A DNA stretch of 7,858 bases from Betaproteobacteria bacterium (GTDB lineage Bacteria; Pseudomonadota; Gammaproteobacteria; Burkholderiales; SG8-39): contig JAEKLK010000023.1 in NCBI GenBank assembly GCA_019509895.1, positions 1-7,858 of the forward strand, written 5' to 3'. Of this stretch, positions 1-6,737 are shown piece by piece; within the stretch, counting starts at the first letter, position 1, and each line of letters starts with the position of its first letter. The position numbers and the translations under genes were made by a program. The notes beneath the pieces were generated by a model, which ran no database searches, was not told where the DNA came from, and saw only the letters and a list, made by a program, of their open reading frames with translations.

Positions 1-256
1 GCCGATCGTCTATCTCGACCCGAACATGATGGGCGGCATCCTGCTCTACGCCTTCGCCGCCGCGCTGCTCGGCGGCATCGACTCGCCGATGGGCGCGGTG
101 ATCGGCGGTTTCGTCGTCGGCGTGCTGGAGAACGTGCTCGGCGCCTTCGTCATCGGCAACGAGCTCAAGCTTGTCGTTGCGCTGGTCCTCATCGTCGGCG
201 TACTACTGGTGCGGCCCTCCGGCTTCTTCGGCAGCGTGCAGGTAACCCGCGTATGA
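1..256 (+). CDS. livH: LivH-type branched-chain amino acid ABC transporter permease, C-terminal part (5' partial)
   Basis: This is the last 84 residues of an inner-membrane permease of the LivH family, which pairs with LivM to form the channel of a HAAT-type ABC importer for branched-chain amino acids or related organic acids. The first complete codon is at position 2 and the stop is TGA at 254-256. The visible part has two hydrophobic segments. The first runs from the MMGGILLYAFAAALLGG stretch into the glycine-rich GAVIGGFVVGVLEN region, which is characteristic of LivH C-termini. The second is LVVALVLIVGVLLVRPSGFFG, ending in the RPxGFFG signature that closes this family. Its stop overlaps the start of the next permease as ATGA, as expected for co-translated livH-livM pairs. 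The N-terminus lies outside the window. The true substrate may not be an amino acid, because the downstream genes point to carboxylic acid catabolism. Confidence 0.9.
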   Translation, partial: PIVYLDPNMMGGILLYAFAAALLGGIDSPMGAVIGGFVVGVLENVLGAFVIGNELKLVVALVLIVGVLLVRPSGFFGSVQVTRV

Positions 257-1254
257 GCAAGAAAATGGTGACTGTCACCCTTTTTCTGCTGCTGGTGATC
301 GCGTGCGCGCTCCCGTTCGTGCTCACGAGCTACCGCACCTTCCAGGCGACGCTCGTGCTGGTGTACGCGATCGCGCTCCTCGGCCTGAACATCCTCACCG
401 GCTACAACGGCCAGATCTCGCTCGGGCACGGCGCTTTCTACGCCATCGGTGCCTATTGCGCGGCGATTCTCATGGACCAGGCGGGCGTGCCGTACTGGGG
501 GACGATTCCCATCGCCGCCGCCGTGTGCCTGCTGGTCGGTTTCCTTTTCGGACTGCCGGCGCTGCGGCTGGAGGGGCTGTATCTCGCGCTCGCCACCTTC
601 GCGCTCGCCGTGTCGATGCCGCCGATCCTGAAGTCGCACCTGCTCGACAAGTGGACCGGCGGCGTGCAGGGCATCGTCATCATGAAGCCCGACCCGCCGG
701 CCTTTCTCGGCGCCATCGGCATCAAGCTGAACGCCGACCAGTGGCTCTATTTCTTCTCGCTCGCGATCGCCATCGTGGCCTTCGTGATTGGCTGGAACCT
801 GATCTCCGGGCGCGTTGGGCGCGCTCTCATTGCCATCCGCGATCACCACACAGCGGCCGAGGCGATGGGCATCCACACGGCGCTCTACAAGTCGCTCGCC
901 TTCGGCGTCTCGGCGATGTACACGGGCGTCGCCGGGGCGCTCGGCGCGATTGCCGTGCAGTTCGTCGCGCCCGACAGCTTCACGGTGTTCCTGTCGATCA
1001 CGTTCCTGGTCGGCATCGTAGTGGGCGGGCTCGCCTCGCTCGCCGGCGCGCTGTACGGCGCGCTTTTCATCCAATTTGTGCCGAACATCGCCGATGAGCT
1101 CTCCAAGGCCGCTCCCTGGGCGGTGTTCGGGGTGTTCCTCATCGGTTCCGTCTACCTGATGCCGACCGGCGTCGCGGGCGCGCTGCGCTCGCTGCGCGCG
1201 CGCCTCGGCAGCGGTAAGCTATTCCCATTGTCCAAGGAGGAGACCGTCCCATGA
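253..1254 (+). CDS. livM: LivM-type branched-chain amino acid ABC transporter permease
   Basis: A 333-residue polytopic inner-membrane permease of normal length for LivM. It would form a heterodimer with the LivH protein encoded just upstream. Family marks include NILTGYNGQISLGHGAF around residues 46-62 and the cytoplasmic coupling loop GRALIAIRDHHTAAEAMG at residues 189-206, which is the segment expected to contact the ATPase. Roughly eight to ten hydrophobic segments are visible, including about 5-24, 31-47, 80-103, 164-185 and 217-236 and a long glycine-rich block near 245-280. The ATG at 253 overlaps the livH stop (ATGA), and only a weak AGG lies about 10 bases upstream, so translation is probably coupled. 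The last codons (LSKEE) also carry the Shine-Dalgarno sequence of the next gene, and its stop overlaps that gene's ATG. No ATPase gene follows, so livG and livF must be elsewhere, possibly upstream. Confidence 0.94.
   Translation: MSKKMVTVTLFLLLVIACALPFVLTSYRTFQATLVLVYAIALLGLNILTGYNGQISLGHGAFYAIGAYCAAILMDQAGVPYWGTIPIAAAVCLLVGFLFGLPALRLEGLYLALATFALAVSMPPILKSHLLDKWTGGVQGIVIMKPDPPAFLGAIGIKLNADQWLYFFSLAIAIVAFVIGWNLISGRVGRALIAIRDHHTAAEAMGIHTALYKSLAFGVSAMYTGVAGALGAIAVQFVAPDSFTVFLSITFLVGIVVGGLASLAGALYGALFIQFVPNIADELSKAAPWAVFGVFLIGSVYLMPTGVAGALRSLRARLGSGKLFPLSKEETVP
1234..1240 (+). promoter_or_regulatory. Strong ribosome binding site AAGGAGG for the solute-binding protein gene
   Basis: AAGGAGG is a near-perfect Shine-Dalgarno match, 10 bases before the ATG at 1251, and lies inside the end of the livM coding region. 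It is the strongest ribosome binding site seen in the window. It supports the chosen start and fits the need for excess binding protein over membrane permease. Confidence 0.8.
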
Positions 1255-2456
1255 AACGCACGCTTCTCGCATTCGCCGGGTCGCTTGTGCTGGCCGCCGC
1301 GCTGCCGGCGCTGGCGCAGAAAAAGTACGACTCAGGCGCGTCCGACACCGAGATCAAGATCGGCAACACCAACCCCTACAGCGGCCCCGCTTCGGCCTAC
1401 GGCGTGATCGGCAAGTCGATCGCCGCCTACCTCAAGATGGTGAACGAGAAAGGCGGGGTCAACGGGCGCAAAATCAACTGGATCTCGTACGACGACGGCT
1501 ACAGCCCGCCGAAGACGGTCGAAATGGCGAGGAAGCTGGTCGAGCAGGACCAGGTGCTGTTTCTCTACCAGACGCTCGGGACGCCTTCCAACACCGCGAT
1601 CCAGAAGTACATGAACGCGCACAAGGTGCCGCAGCTGCACGTGGCCACCGGCGCGAGCAAGTGGAACGATCCGAAGCACTACTTCTGGACCATGGGCTGG
1701 CAGCCGAACTACCAGGACGAGGCGAAGGTGTACGCCAAGCACATTCTCGACACCAAGCCCGACGCGAAGATCGCCGTGCTCTACCAGAACGACGACTACG
1801 GCAAGGACTACCTGCAGGGCTTCGAGGAGGGCCTGGGCGCGAAGAAGAACATGATCGTCGCGCGCGCCTCCTACGAGGTGAGCGAGCCGACGGTCGACTC
1901 GCAGATCCTGCAGCTCAAGGCCTCGGGCGCGAACGTGTTCTTCAACATCACGACGCCGAAGTTCGCGGCGCAGGCGATCCGCGCCGCCTACGACTCCGGC
2001 TGGAAGCCGGTGCACTATTTGAACAACGTCTCCTCGTCGATCGGCGCCGTATTCACGCCCGCGGGGCTCGAGAAGTCCGCCGGTGTCATCACCACCGAGT
2101 ACCTGAAGGACCCGACGTCCAAGGCCGCGGCGAACGATCCGGCGCTGCGCGATTTCATCGCCTTCATGAAGAAGTACTATCCCGACGGCGACATCGCCGA
2201 CCGCAGCGCGATCTACGGCTACACCGTGGCGCAGGCGCTGGTGCAGGTGCTCAAGCAGTGCGGCGACAACCTGACCCGCGAGAACGTCATGAAGCAGGCC
2301 GCGGCGATGAAGGGCTTTCGCATCGATACGCTGCTTTCCGGCATCACCGTCACCACCGGGCCGGACGACTACGCGCCCCTGCAGGCGGTTCAGCTGCAGC
2401 GCTTCAACGGCAAGGAATACGAGCTGTTCGGCAAGGTAATCAGCACGGACCAGTAG
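1251..2456 (+). CDS. Periplasmic solute-binding protein of a Liv-type ABC transporter (Peripla_BP_6)
   Basis: A 401-residue secreted binding protein that would capture the transported solute and deliver it to the LivHM channel. A Sec signal peptide is clear: MKR, a hydrophobic core at about residues 5-18, and an ALPALA-Q cleavage site after residue 22. The mature protein opens with the family pattern DTEIKIGNTNPYSGPASAYG (residues 33-51 region), followed by NEKGGVNGRKI and a Peripla_BP_6 fold with two lobes to about residue 385. There is no lipobox, so a soluble periplasmic protein is expected. The ATG at 1251 overlaps the livM stop and has the strong AAGGAGG site. Sequence style matches the many betaproteobacterial receptors linked to aromatic or other carboxylate catabolism rather than the short E. 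coli LivJ/LivK proteins. That comparison is from memory, and the ligand is unknown. Confidence 0.93.
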   Translation: MKRTLLAFAGSLVLAAALPALAQKKYDSGASDTEIKIGNTNPYSGPASAYGVIGKSIAAYLKMVNEKGGVNGRKINWISYDDGYSPPKTVEMARKLVEQDQVLFLYQTLGTPSNTAIQKYMNAHKVPQLHVATGASKWNDPKHYFWTMGWQPNYQDEAKVYAKHILDTKPDAKIAVLYQNDDYGKDYLQGFEEGLGAKKNMIVARASYEVSEPTVDSQILQLKASGANVFFNITTPKFAAQAIRAAYDSGWKPVHYLNNVSSSIGAVFTPAGLEKSAGVITTEYLKDPTSKAAANDPALRDFIAFMKKYYPDGDIADRSAIYGYTVAQALVQVLKQCGDNLTRENVMKQAAAMKGFRIDTLLSGITVTTGPDDYAPLQAVQLQRFNGKEYELFGKVISTDQ

Positions 2457-2470
2457 CGCGCGCGGCACGA

Positions 2471-2478
2471 AGAGGAGG
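2471..2478 (+). promoter_or_regulatory. Ribosome binding site AGAGGAGG for the acyl-CoA ligase gene
   Basis: AGAGGAGG lies in the 28-base gap after the binding-protein gene and ends 6 bases before the ATG at 2485. It selects that ATG over the further in-frame ATGs at 2497, 2500 and 2506. The gap contains no visible promoter or terminator hairpin, so the ligase is probably read from the same transcript as the transporter genes. Confidence 0.75.
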
Positions 2479-2484
2479 CGTCAC

Positions 2485-4071
2485 ATGCTGGGCTTGATGA
2501 TGGACATGCCGCTGCTGGTGAGCCAGCTCATCCGGCACGCGGACCGGCACCACGGCGCGACCGAGATCGTGTCGAAGACGGTCGAGGGCACGATCCACCG
2601 CTATACGTATCGCGACGCGCACAAGCGTGCGCGCCAGCTCGCCAACGCGCTCAAGCGCCTGGGGGTCGGACCGCAGGACCGCGTCGCGACGCTCGCCTGG
2701 AACGGCCATCGGCACTTCGAGATCTATTACGCGGTGGCGGGCTCGGGCGCCGTGATCCACACCATCAACCCGCGCCTCTTCCCCGACCAGATCAACTACA
2801 TCGGCAACCACGCCGAGGACAAGGTGGTGTTCTACGACACCACCTTCGCGCCGCTCATCGACAAGCTGAAGTCCCAGCTGAAGTCGGTGAAGCACTGGGT
2901 GCCGATGAACGACGAGTACGACCGGCTGCTCGATGCGCAAAGCGACGACTTCGAATGGCCCTCGTTCGACGAGAACACCGCCGTTTGCCTCTGCTACACC
3001 TCGGGCACGACCGGCAATCCGAAGGGCGCGCTCTATTCGCACCGCTCGACCATCATCCACGCCTACGCCTCGGCGCTGCCCGATGCGATCAACCTCTCGG
3101 CGCGCGACGTCATCCTGCCGGTGGTGCCGATGTTCCACGTCAACGCGTGGGGACTGCCGTATGCGTGCGCGCTGGTCGGCGCGAAGCTGGTCTTCCCGGC
3201 GCAGCACCTCGACGGCAAGAGCCTGCATGAGCTCTTCGAGAGCGAGGAAGTGACGATGAGCGCCGGCGTGCCGACCGTCTGGCTCGGCCTGCTCAATTAC
3301 ATGAAGGAGAAGAAGCTCCGCTTCACGACACTGAAGCGCGTCGTCATCGGCGGCTCGGCCTGCCCGCCGGCCATGATCCGCGCCTTCCAGGAGGAGTACG
3401 GCGTCGAGGTCCTGCATGCCTGGGGCATGACCGAGATGAGCCCTCTCGGCACCGTGACGACCTTCAAGGCGAAGCACCGCAAGTGGAGCGCGGAAGAGCG
3501 CACCAGGCTACAGAACAAGCAGGGGCGCGTGCTCTTCGGCGTCGACCTGCGCATCGTCGACGAGAACGGCCGCGATCTGCCGTGGGACGGCAAGGCCTTC
3601 GGCGACCTGCAGGTGCGCGGCCCGTGGGTGATCAAAAGCTACTTCAAGGCCGAGGGCGGCGATCCGCTGAAGGACGGCTGGTTCCCGACCGGCGATGTCT
3701 GCACCATCGATGCGGACGGCTACATCCAGGTCACCGACCGCTCGAAGGACGTGATCAAGTCCGGCGGCGAGTGGATCAGCTCGATCGACCTGGAGAACAT
3801 CGCGGTTGCGCATCCGGCGATCGCCGAGGCGGCGGTGATCGGCGTCAAGCATCCGAAGTGGGACGAGCGGCCGATCATTGTCGCGGTGAAGAAGCCCGGA
3901 CAGGAAGTGAGCAAGGACGATCTGCTGCGCTTCTACGAAGGCAAGATCGCCAAGTGGTGGATGCCCGACGACGTCGTATTCGTAAAGGAGCTGCCGCACA
4001 CGGCGACCGGCAAGCTCTCGAAGCTGACGCTGCGGCAGCAGATGAAAGACTACAAGCTTGGTGCGGGTTGA
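2485..4071 (+). CDS. Acyl-CoA ligase (AMP-forming, ANL superfamily), DmdB/AlkK-like
   Basis: A 528-residue cytoplasmic AMP-dependent acid-CoA ligase, full length for the family. It would activate a carboxylic acid with ATP to an acyl-adenylate and then transfer it to CoA. Visible core motifs are the P-loop-like YTSGTTGNPKG at residues 171-181, HAWGMTEMSP at 311-320 with E317 expected to bind ATP-Mg, WFPTGD at 399-404 with D404 for the ribose, and RSKDVIKSGGEWIS at 419-432, the hinge and CoA-half motif. Near the C-terminus, TATGK places the adenylation lysine at K510. The N-terminus (MLGLMMDMPLLVSQLIRHA) resembles proteins often named 3-(methylthio)propionyl-CoA ligase (DmdB) or medium-chain fatty acid-CoA ligase (AlkK). 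Such names are loosely assigned, so the acid used here remains open. All catalytic residues appear intact. Its 3' end overlaps the next gene by 11-14 bases. Confidence 0.93.
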   Translation: MLGLMMDMPLLVSQLIRHADRHHGATEIVSKTVEGTIHRYTYRDAHKRARQLANALKRLGVGPQDRVATLAWNGHRHFEIYYAVAGSGAVIHTINPRLFPDQINYIGNHAEDKVVFYDTTFAPLIDKLKSQLKSVKHWVPMNDEYDRLLDAQSDDFEWPSFDENTAVCLCYTSGTTGNPKGALYSHRSTIIHAYASALPDAINLSARDVILPVVPMFHVNAWGLPYACALVGAKLVFPAQHLDGKSLHELFESEEVTMSAGVPTVWLGLLNYMKEKKLRFTTLKRVVIGGSACPPAMIRAFQEEYGVEVLHAWGMTEMSPLGTVTTFKAKHRKWSAEERTRLQNKQGRVLFGVDLRIVDENGRDLPWDGKAFGDLQVRGPWVIKSYFKAEGGDPLKDGWFPTGDVCTIDADGYIQVTDRSKDVIKSGGEWISSIDLENIAVAHPAIAEAAVIGVKHPKWDERPIIVAVKKPGQEVSKDDLLRFYEGKIAKWWMPDDVVFVKELPHTATGKLSKLTLRQQMKDYKLGAG

Positions 4072-4798
4072 GACAGCCGAGGGCGTCGCGCGCCTTGCGC
4101 TCGATCGCCCGGAGAAGAAAAACGCCTTCACCGCGGAGATGTACCGCCAGCTTGGTGCTGCGCTCGCGTCTGCGGATGCAGATGCCAGTGTGCGCGCGGT
4201 GCTGCTGCACGGCACGCGCGACTGCTTCAGTGCGGGTAACGATCTCGCCGATTTCCTGAAGCCGCGCGCCGCGGGGGAGGAGTCGCCGGCTGCGCATCTC
4301 TTTCGCGCGCTGCCGACGATGAAGAAGCCGGTGGTCGCGGCGGTCGGCGGCCCGGCGATCGGCATCGGCTGCACGCTGCTCCTGCACTGCGACCTCGTCT
4401 ACGCCGGGCAGGGGGCGCGCTTTCAGCTGCCGTTCGTGCCGCTCGGCGTCGTGCCGGAGTTCGGCTCGACCTACCTGCTGCCGCTTCTCGCCGGCTACCA
4501 GCGCGCCGCCGAGCTGCTGCTCCTCGGCCAGCCCTTCACCGCCGAGCGCGCGCGCGAAGCCGGCATCGTCAACGCCGTCGTTGCGGACGAGGAAGTCATC
4601 CCGGCCGCGGAGAAAGCGGCGCGAACGCTCGCCGCGCTGCCGGCGGAGTCGCTGCGCCTGACGAAGGGGCTCCTCAAGAAGACTCACGCGGCAGCGCTCG
4701 AAGCGCGTATCGCCGAGGAAACGCGCATCTTCGCCGAGCGGCTCGCGTCACCCGAAGCCAAGGCGGCGATGAGCGCCTTCGTCGAGAAGCGCAAATAG
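4058..4798 (+). CDS. Crotonase-family enoyl-CoA hydratase/isomerase, isomerase-like active site
   Basis: A 246-residue crotonase that acts on a CoA thioester. The oxyanion-hole segment FSAGNDL is at residues 57-63 and the second CoA-binding loop GPAIGIGCT at 98-106. Aligned by eye to rat mitochondrial enoyl-CoA hydratase, the two catalytic glutamates are replaced: the GGGCE position is T106 and the QPE position is F126. Instead there is a glutamate at E134 in LGVVPEFGS, the place used by delta3,delta2-enoyl-CoA isomerases such as yeast Eci1. An isomerase-type or other single-base role is therefore more likely than hydration, though databases would probably label it enoyl-CoA hydratase. The start is TTG at 4058 or, one codon later, GTG at 4061. 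Both lie inside the ligase gene, the ribosome binding site is weak, and coupling is likely. The next in-frame ATG (4139) would cut into the conserved core. Confidence 0.87.
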   Translation: MVRVETAEGVARLALDRPEKKNAFTAEMYRQLGAALASADADASVRAVLLHGTRDCFSAGNDLADFLKPRAAGEESPAAHLFRALPTMKKPVVAAVGGPAIGIGCTLLLHCDLVYAGQGARFQLPFVPLGVVPEFGSTYLLPLLAGYQRAAELLLLGQPFTAERAREAGIVNAVVADEEVIPAAEKAARTLAALPAESLRLTKGLLKKTHAAALEARIAEETRIFAERLASPEAKAAMSAFVEKRK

Positions 4799-4805
4799 CG
4801 CGACC

Positions 4806-5222
4806 TTGCGAACGCCGGTGCTGCTCCTTTTCCTCGCGGCGAGCGCGCACGCCGATCTCTACCGCTGGGTCGACCCGGCCACCGGCTCGGTAACGTATTC
4901 CAATGTGCCGCCGGCGGATCCGCGCGTGAGCCCGCAGACGGTGCCCTACACCGGCCCGCTACCTCCCAAGGCGCCCCCGCCACCGCACGGCGCGAGCGTG
5001 CCGGCGCTCGAAGCCGAGTTCAACGCTCTCTATGCCCAGCTCGCCAGCGTTCCGCCGGAGAGCTTCCGCAATGCCAGCGAGGCGCTGCGGCGCCAGATGC
5101 AAAGCTATGAAGCGCTGCGCTCCCAGCTGGACGAGCTCGATCCGGCCGGCGCACCGCGGCGTGCCGCCGCGTCGCTCGCGCTCGCCGAGCGCGTGCGCCA
5201 GGGTCTCGGCATGGCGAAATGA
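4806..5222 (+). CDS. Small secreted DUF4124 domain protein
   Basis: A 138-residue predicted exported protein of unknown function. The TTG start at 4806 is chosen because it gives a compact signal peptide: MRTP, a hydrophobic core VLLLFLAA, and cleavage after SAHA at residue 16. No ATG lies nearby, and the GTG at 4818 would remove the basic end. Right after the cleavage site comes a DUF4124-like motif, DLYRWVDPATGSVTYSNVPP at residues 17-36, matching the family pattern of an aromatic-Trp-Val-Asp turn followed by Tyr-Ser and a proline pair. A proline-rich linker follows (about 36-62), then an Ala/Glu/Arg/Leu-rich stretch from about 66 to the C-terminus that is likely helical and could form a coiled coil. 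It sits 7 bases after the crotonase gene, and its stop overlaps the next ATG (ATGA). It is an odd member of a catabolic operon; a cell-envelope role is possible but unproven. Confidence 0.8.
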   Translation: MRTPVLLLFLAASAHADLYRWVDPATGSVTYSNVPPADPRVSPQTVPYTGPLPPKAPPPPHGASVPALEAEFNALYAQLASVPPESFRNASEALRRQMQSYEALRSQLDELDPAGAPRRAAASLALAERVRQGLGMAK

Positions 5223-5671
5223 CGGCCATCACCATTCGCAGCCTCGAGCAGCGCGTCGGCGAGGAAGTCGGCGTCTCGCCCTGGTTCGAGATCACGCAGG
5301 AGCGCATCGATAGCTTCGCGAAGGCGATCGACGACTTCCAGTGGATCCACGTCGATCGCGAGCGCGCCAGGAATTCGCCGTTCGGCAGCACCATCGCGCA
5401 TGGTTTCCTGACGCTCTCGCTGCTCTCGCATCTGTCGGAGTCGACCTTTTCGTTCAGCGACCGGCGCATGGGCGTCAACTACGGCCTGAACCGTGTGCGC
5501 TTCACCTCGCCCGTGCCGGTCGGCTCGCGCGTGCGCGCGCGCTTCACGCTGCAGAAGTTCGAGGCCATCGAGGGCAACGGGGTGCAGGTCACGTGGAGCA
5601 CGCTCATCGAGCGCGAAGGCGCCGACAAGCCGGCGCTCGTCGCCGAGTGGATCGGCCGCCACTACTACTGA
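5219..5671 (+). CDS. MaoC/NodN-like dehydratase, (R)-specific enoyl-CoA hydratase type (hotdog fold)
   Basis: A 150-residue single-hotdog protein of the MaoC-like dehydratase family, normal length for NodN-type members. Known relatives add water to trans-2-enoyl-CoA to give (R)-3-hydroxyacyl-CoA. The catalytic motif is readable as DDFQWIHVD at residues 38-46. D39 and H44 have the same Asp-to-His spacing as the hydratase-2 motif (GDxNPxHxD), with QW in place of NP, as I recall for NodN-type proteins. A second conserved segment, GSTIAHGFLTLSLL (about residues 56-69), provides the backbone that normally orients the catalytic water and the thioester. The ATG overlaps the stop of the DUF4124 gene, with only a weak AGGG about 15 bases upstream. 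Its neighbours (crotonase, SDR, acyl-CoA ligase) support a CoA-ester substrate. The chain length or ring nature of the substrate cannot be told. Confidence 0.9.
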   Translation: MTAITIRSLEQRVGEEVGVSPWFEITQERIDSFAKAIDDFQWIHVDRERARNSPFGSTIAHGFLTLSLLSHLSESTFSFSDRRMGVNYGLNRVRFTSPVPVGSRVRARFTLQKFEAIEGNGVQVTWSTLIEREGADKPALVAEWIGRHYY

Positions 5672-5673
5672 GG
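5670..5673 (+). promoter_or_regulatory. Ribosome binding site GAGG deciding the start of the cyclase-family gene
   Basis: GAGG overlaps the stop codon of the MaoC gene (TGAGG) and is 5 bases before the ATG at 5679. It supports this ATG over the reading frame's much longer upstream extension, which begins at 5493 inside the MaoC gene and encodes an Arg/Ser-rich stretch typical of an out-of-frame shadow. Confidence 0.6.
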
Positions 5674-5678
5674 TTGTC

Positions 5679-6737
5679 ATGAGCCAACGCTGGAAGCAAA
5701 GGCCCCCCGGATCGAACTGGGGCGAGTTCGGGCAGGACGATCAGCGCGGCCGCATGAACTGGGTAACGCGCGAGAAAGTGCTGCAGGGCGTCGCCGAGGT
5801 GAAGGAGGGCCTCACCTTCTGCCTGTCGCTGCCCCTCGACTATCCCGGCGGCACGGCGCTCAATCCGCGGCGCAACCCGCCGCGCATCGCAGCGACCGTG
5901 CGCGACGCCGGCAGGAACAAGGGCCAACAGAACTTCTGCTACCCGCTCGCCGAGGACAATCCGGATCTCACCGACGTCATCTGCGACGACATCGTGCTGA
6001 TGACGCTGCAGTACTCGACGCAATGGGACTCCTTTGCGCATATCGGCAGCCGTTTCGATGCCGACGGCGACGGCAAGCCGGAGATCGTCTTCTACAACGG
6101 CTTTCGCGCCCGCGAGGACATCGTGCCGGCGCCGGAGAACGAAAACGCCGAGCCCTGGGCGCGTTACGAGGGCACGCAGGCAAAGGCGCTGGGCATGCAT
6201 CTCCTCGCCGAGCATGGCGCGCAGGGCCGCGGCGTGCTGGTCGATCTCCATCACCACTTCGGCCGCAGCCGCCACGCCGTGACCTACGACGAATTGATGC
6301 GCATGCTCGACGCCGACAAAGTCGAGATCGAGCGCGGCGACATGCTGTGCTTCTACACGGGGTTCGCCGACGTGATCCTGGAGCTGCGCAAGAATCCGGA
6401 CCCCAAGCTGCTGCACGGCACGTGCAGCGGCCTCGAAGGGCGCGACGAGCGCCTGCTGCAATGGGTGAGCGACTGCGGCGCGGCGTGCCTGATCGCCGAC
6501 AACTTCGCGGTCGAGCTCATTCCCACCAGCATTACCAAGCCACGCCCGCACGCGGCGATGCCGCTGCACGAGCACTGCATCTTCAAGAACGGCATCCATC
6601 TGGGCGAGCTCTGGTACCTCACCGAGCTCGCGCGCTGGCTGCGCGCGCACCGCCGCAACCGCTTCCTGCTGACCGCCCCGCCACTGCGCCTGCCCGGTAC
6701 GGTCGGTTCGCCTGCCACGCCGATCGCTACCGTATGA
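5679..6737 (+). CDS. Cyclase family protein (PF04199, kynurenine formamidase-like) with altered metal motif
   Basis: A 352-residue cytoplasmic protein of the cyclase/kynurenine formamidase-like family. Characterised relatives are metal-dependent hydrolases that open amide or lactam-type bonds (KynB, isatin hydrolase). The family hallmark HxGTHxDxxxH appears here as QYSTQWDSFAH at residues 111-121: both metal-binding histidines are glutamine (Q111, Q115), while D117 and the catalytic-type H121 remain. A C-terminal family segment, PLHEHCIFKNGIHLGEL at 295-311, keeps histidines (H297, H299) and a glutamate (E310) in the region of the second metal-ligand set. I recall STQWD/GTQxD variants in a long-chain branch of this family (about 310-350 residues against about 210 for KynB), so the change may be a subfamily trait rather than damage. 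The ATG at 5679 follows the MaoC gene by 7 bases and has a GAGG site. The substrate is unknown; ring or amide hydrolysis is a guess from the family. Confidence 0.85.
   Translation: MSQRWKQRPPGSNWGEFGQDDQRGRMNWVTREKVLQGVAEVKEGLTFCLSLPLDYPGGTALNPRRNPPRIAATVRDAGRNKGQQNFCYPLAEDNPDLTDVICDDIVLMTLQYSTQWDSFAHIGSRFDADGDGKPEIVFYNGFRAREDIVPAPENENAEPWARYEGTQAKALGMHLLAEHGAQGRGVLVDLHHHFGRSRHAVTYDELMRMLDADKVEIERGDMLCFYTGFADVILELRKNPDPKLLHGTCSGLEGRDERLLQWVSDCGAACLIADNFAVELIPTSITKPRPHAAMPLHEHCIFKNGIHLGELWYLTELARWLRAHRRNRFLLTAPPLRLPGTVGSPATPIATV

Noticed and set aside
46..1074. Long open frame on the minus strand (342 codons) opposite the permease genes
   Set aside because: The translation is Arg/His/Glu/Ala-rich and low in hydrophobic order, as expected of the complement of a GC-biased gene. 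The + strand codes for clear permeases.
1332..2468. Long minus-strand open frame (378 codons) opposite the binding-protein gene
   Set aside because: It is a shadow of a well-supported + strand gene. Its translation is Arg/Val/Leu/His-rich with no recognisable domain.
2457..2484. Possible terminator or promoter in the largest intergenic gap
   Set aside because: The 28 bases hold a GC-rich alternating stretch and a ribosome binding site, but no hairpin followed by T residues and no -35/-10 pair.
1661..2497. Alternative + strand frame inside the binding-protein gene
   Set aside because: It is Arg/Gly/Ala-rich with no domain and is fully nested in a confident gene of another frame.
2440..3477. 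Long minus-strand open frame (345 codons) opposite the ligase gene
   Set aside because: It has no family motif and covers the conserved ligase core on the other strand. GC bias at third positions explains the lack of stops.
5493..5678. N-terminal extension of the cyclase-family frame into the MaoC gene
   Set aside because: The 62 extra residues are Arg/Ser/Cys-rich, come from another frame of the MaoC gene, and precede a good ATG with GAGG at 5679.
5604..6650. Long minus-strand open frame (348 codons) opposite the cyclase-family gene
   Set aside because: Same shadow pattern, with no motif and no ribosome binding site of note.
6023..6733. Upstream extension of the SDR frame, possibly a fusion with the cyclase region
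   Set aside because: The extension is an Arg/Ala-rich out-of-frame translation. SDRs start just before the TGxxxGxG motif, which matches the ATG at 6734.
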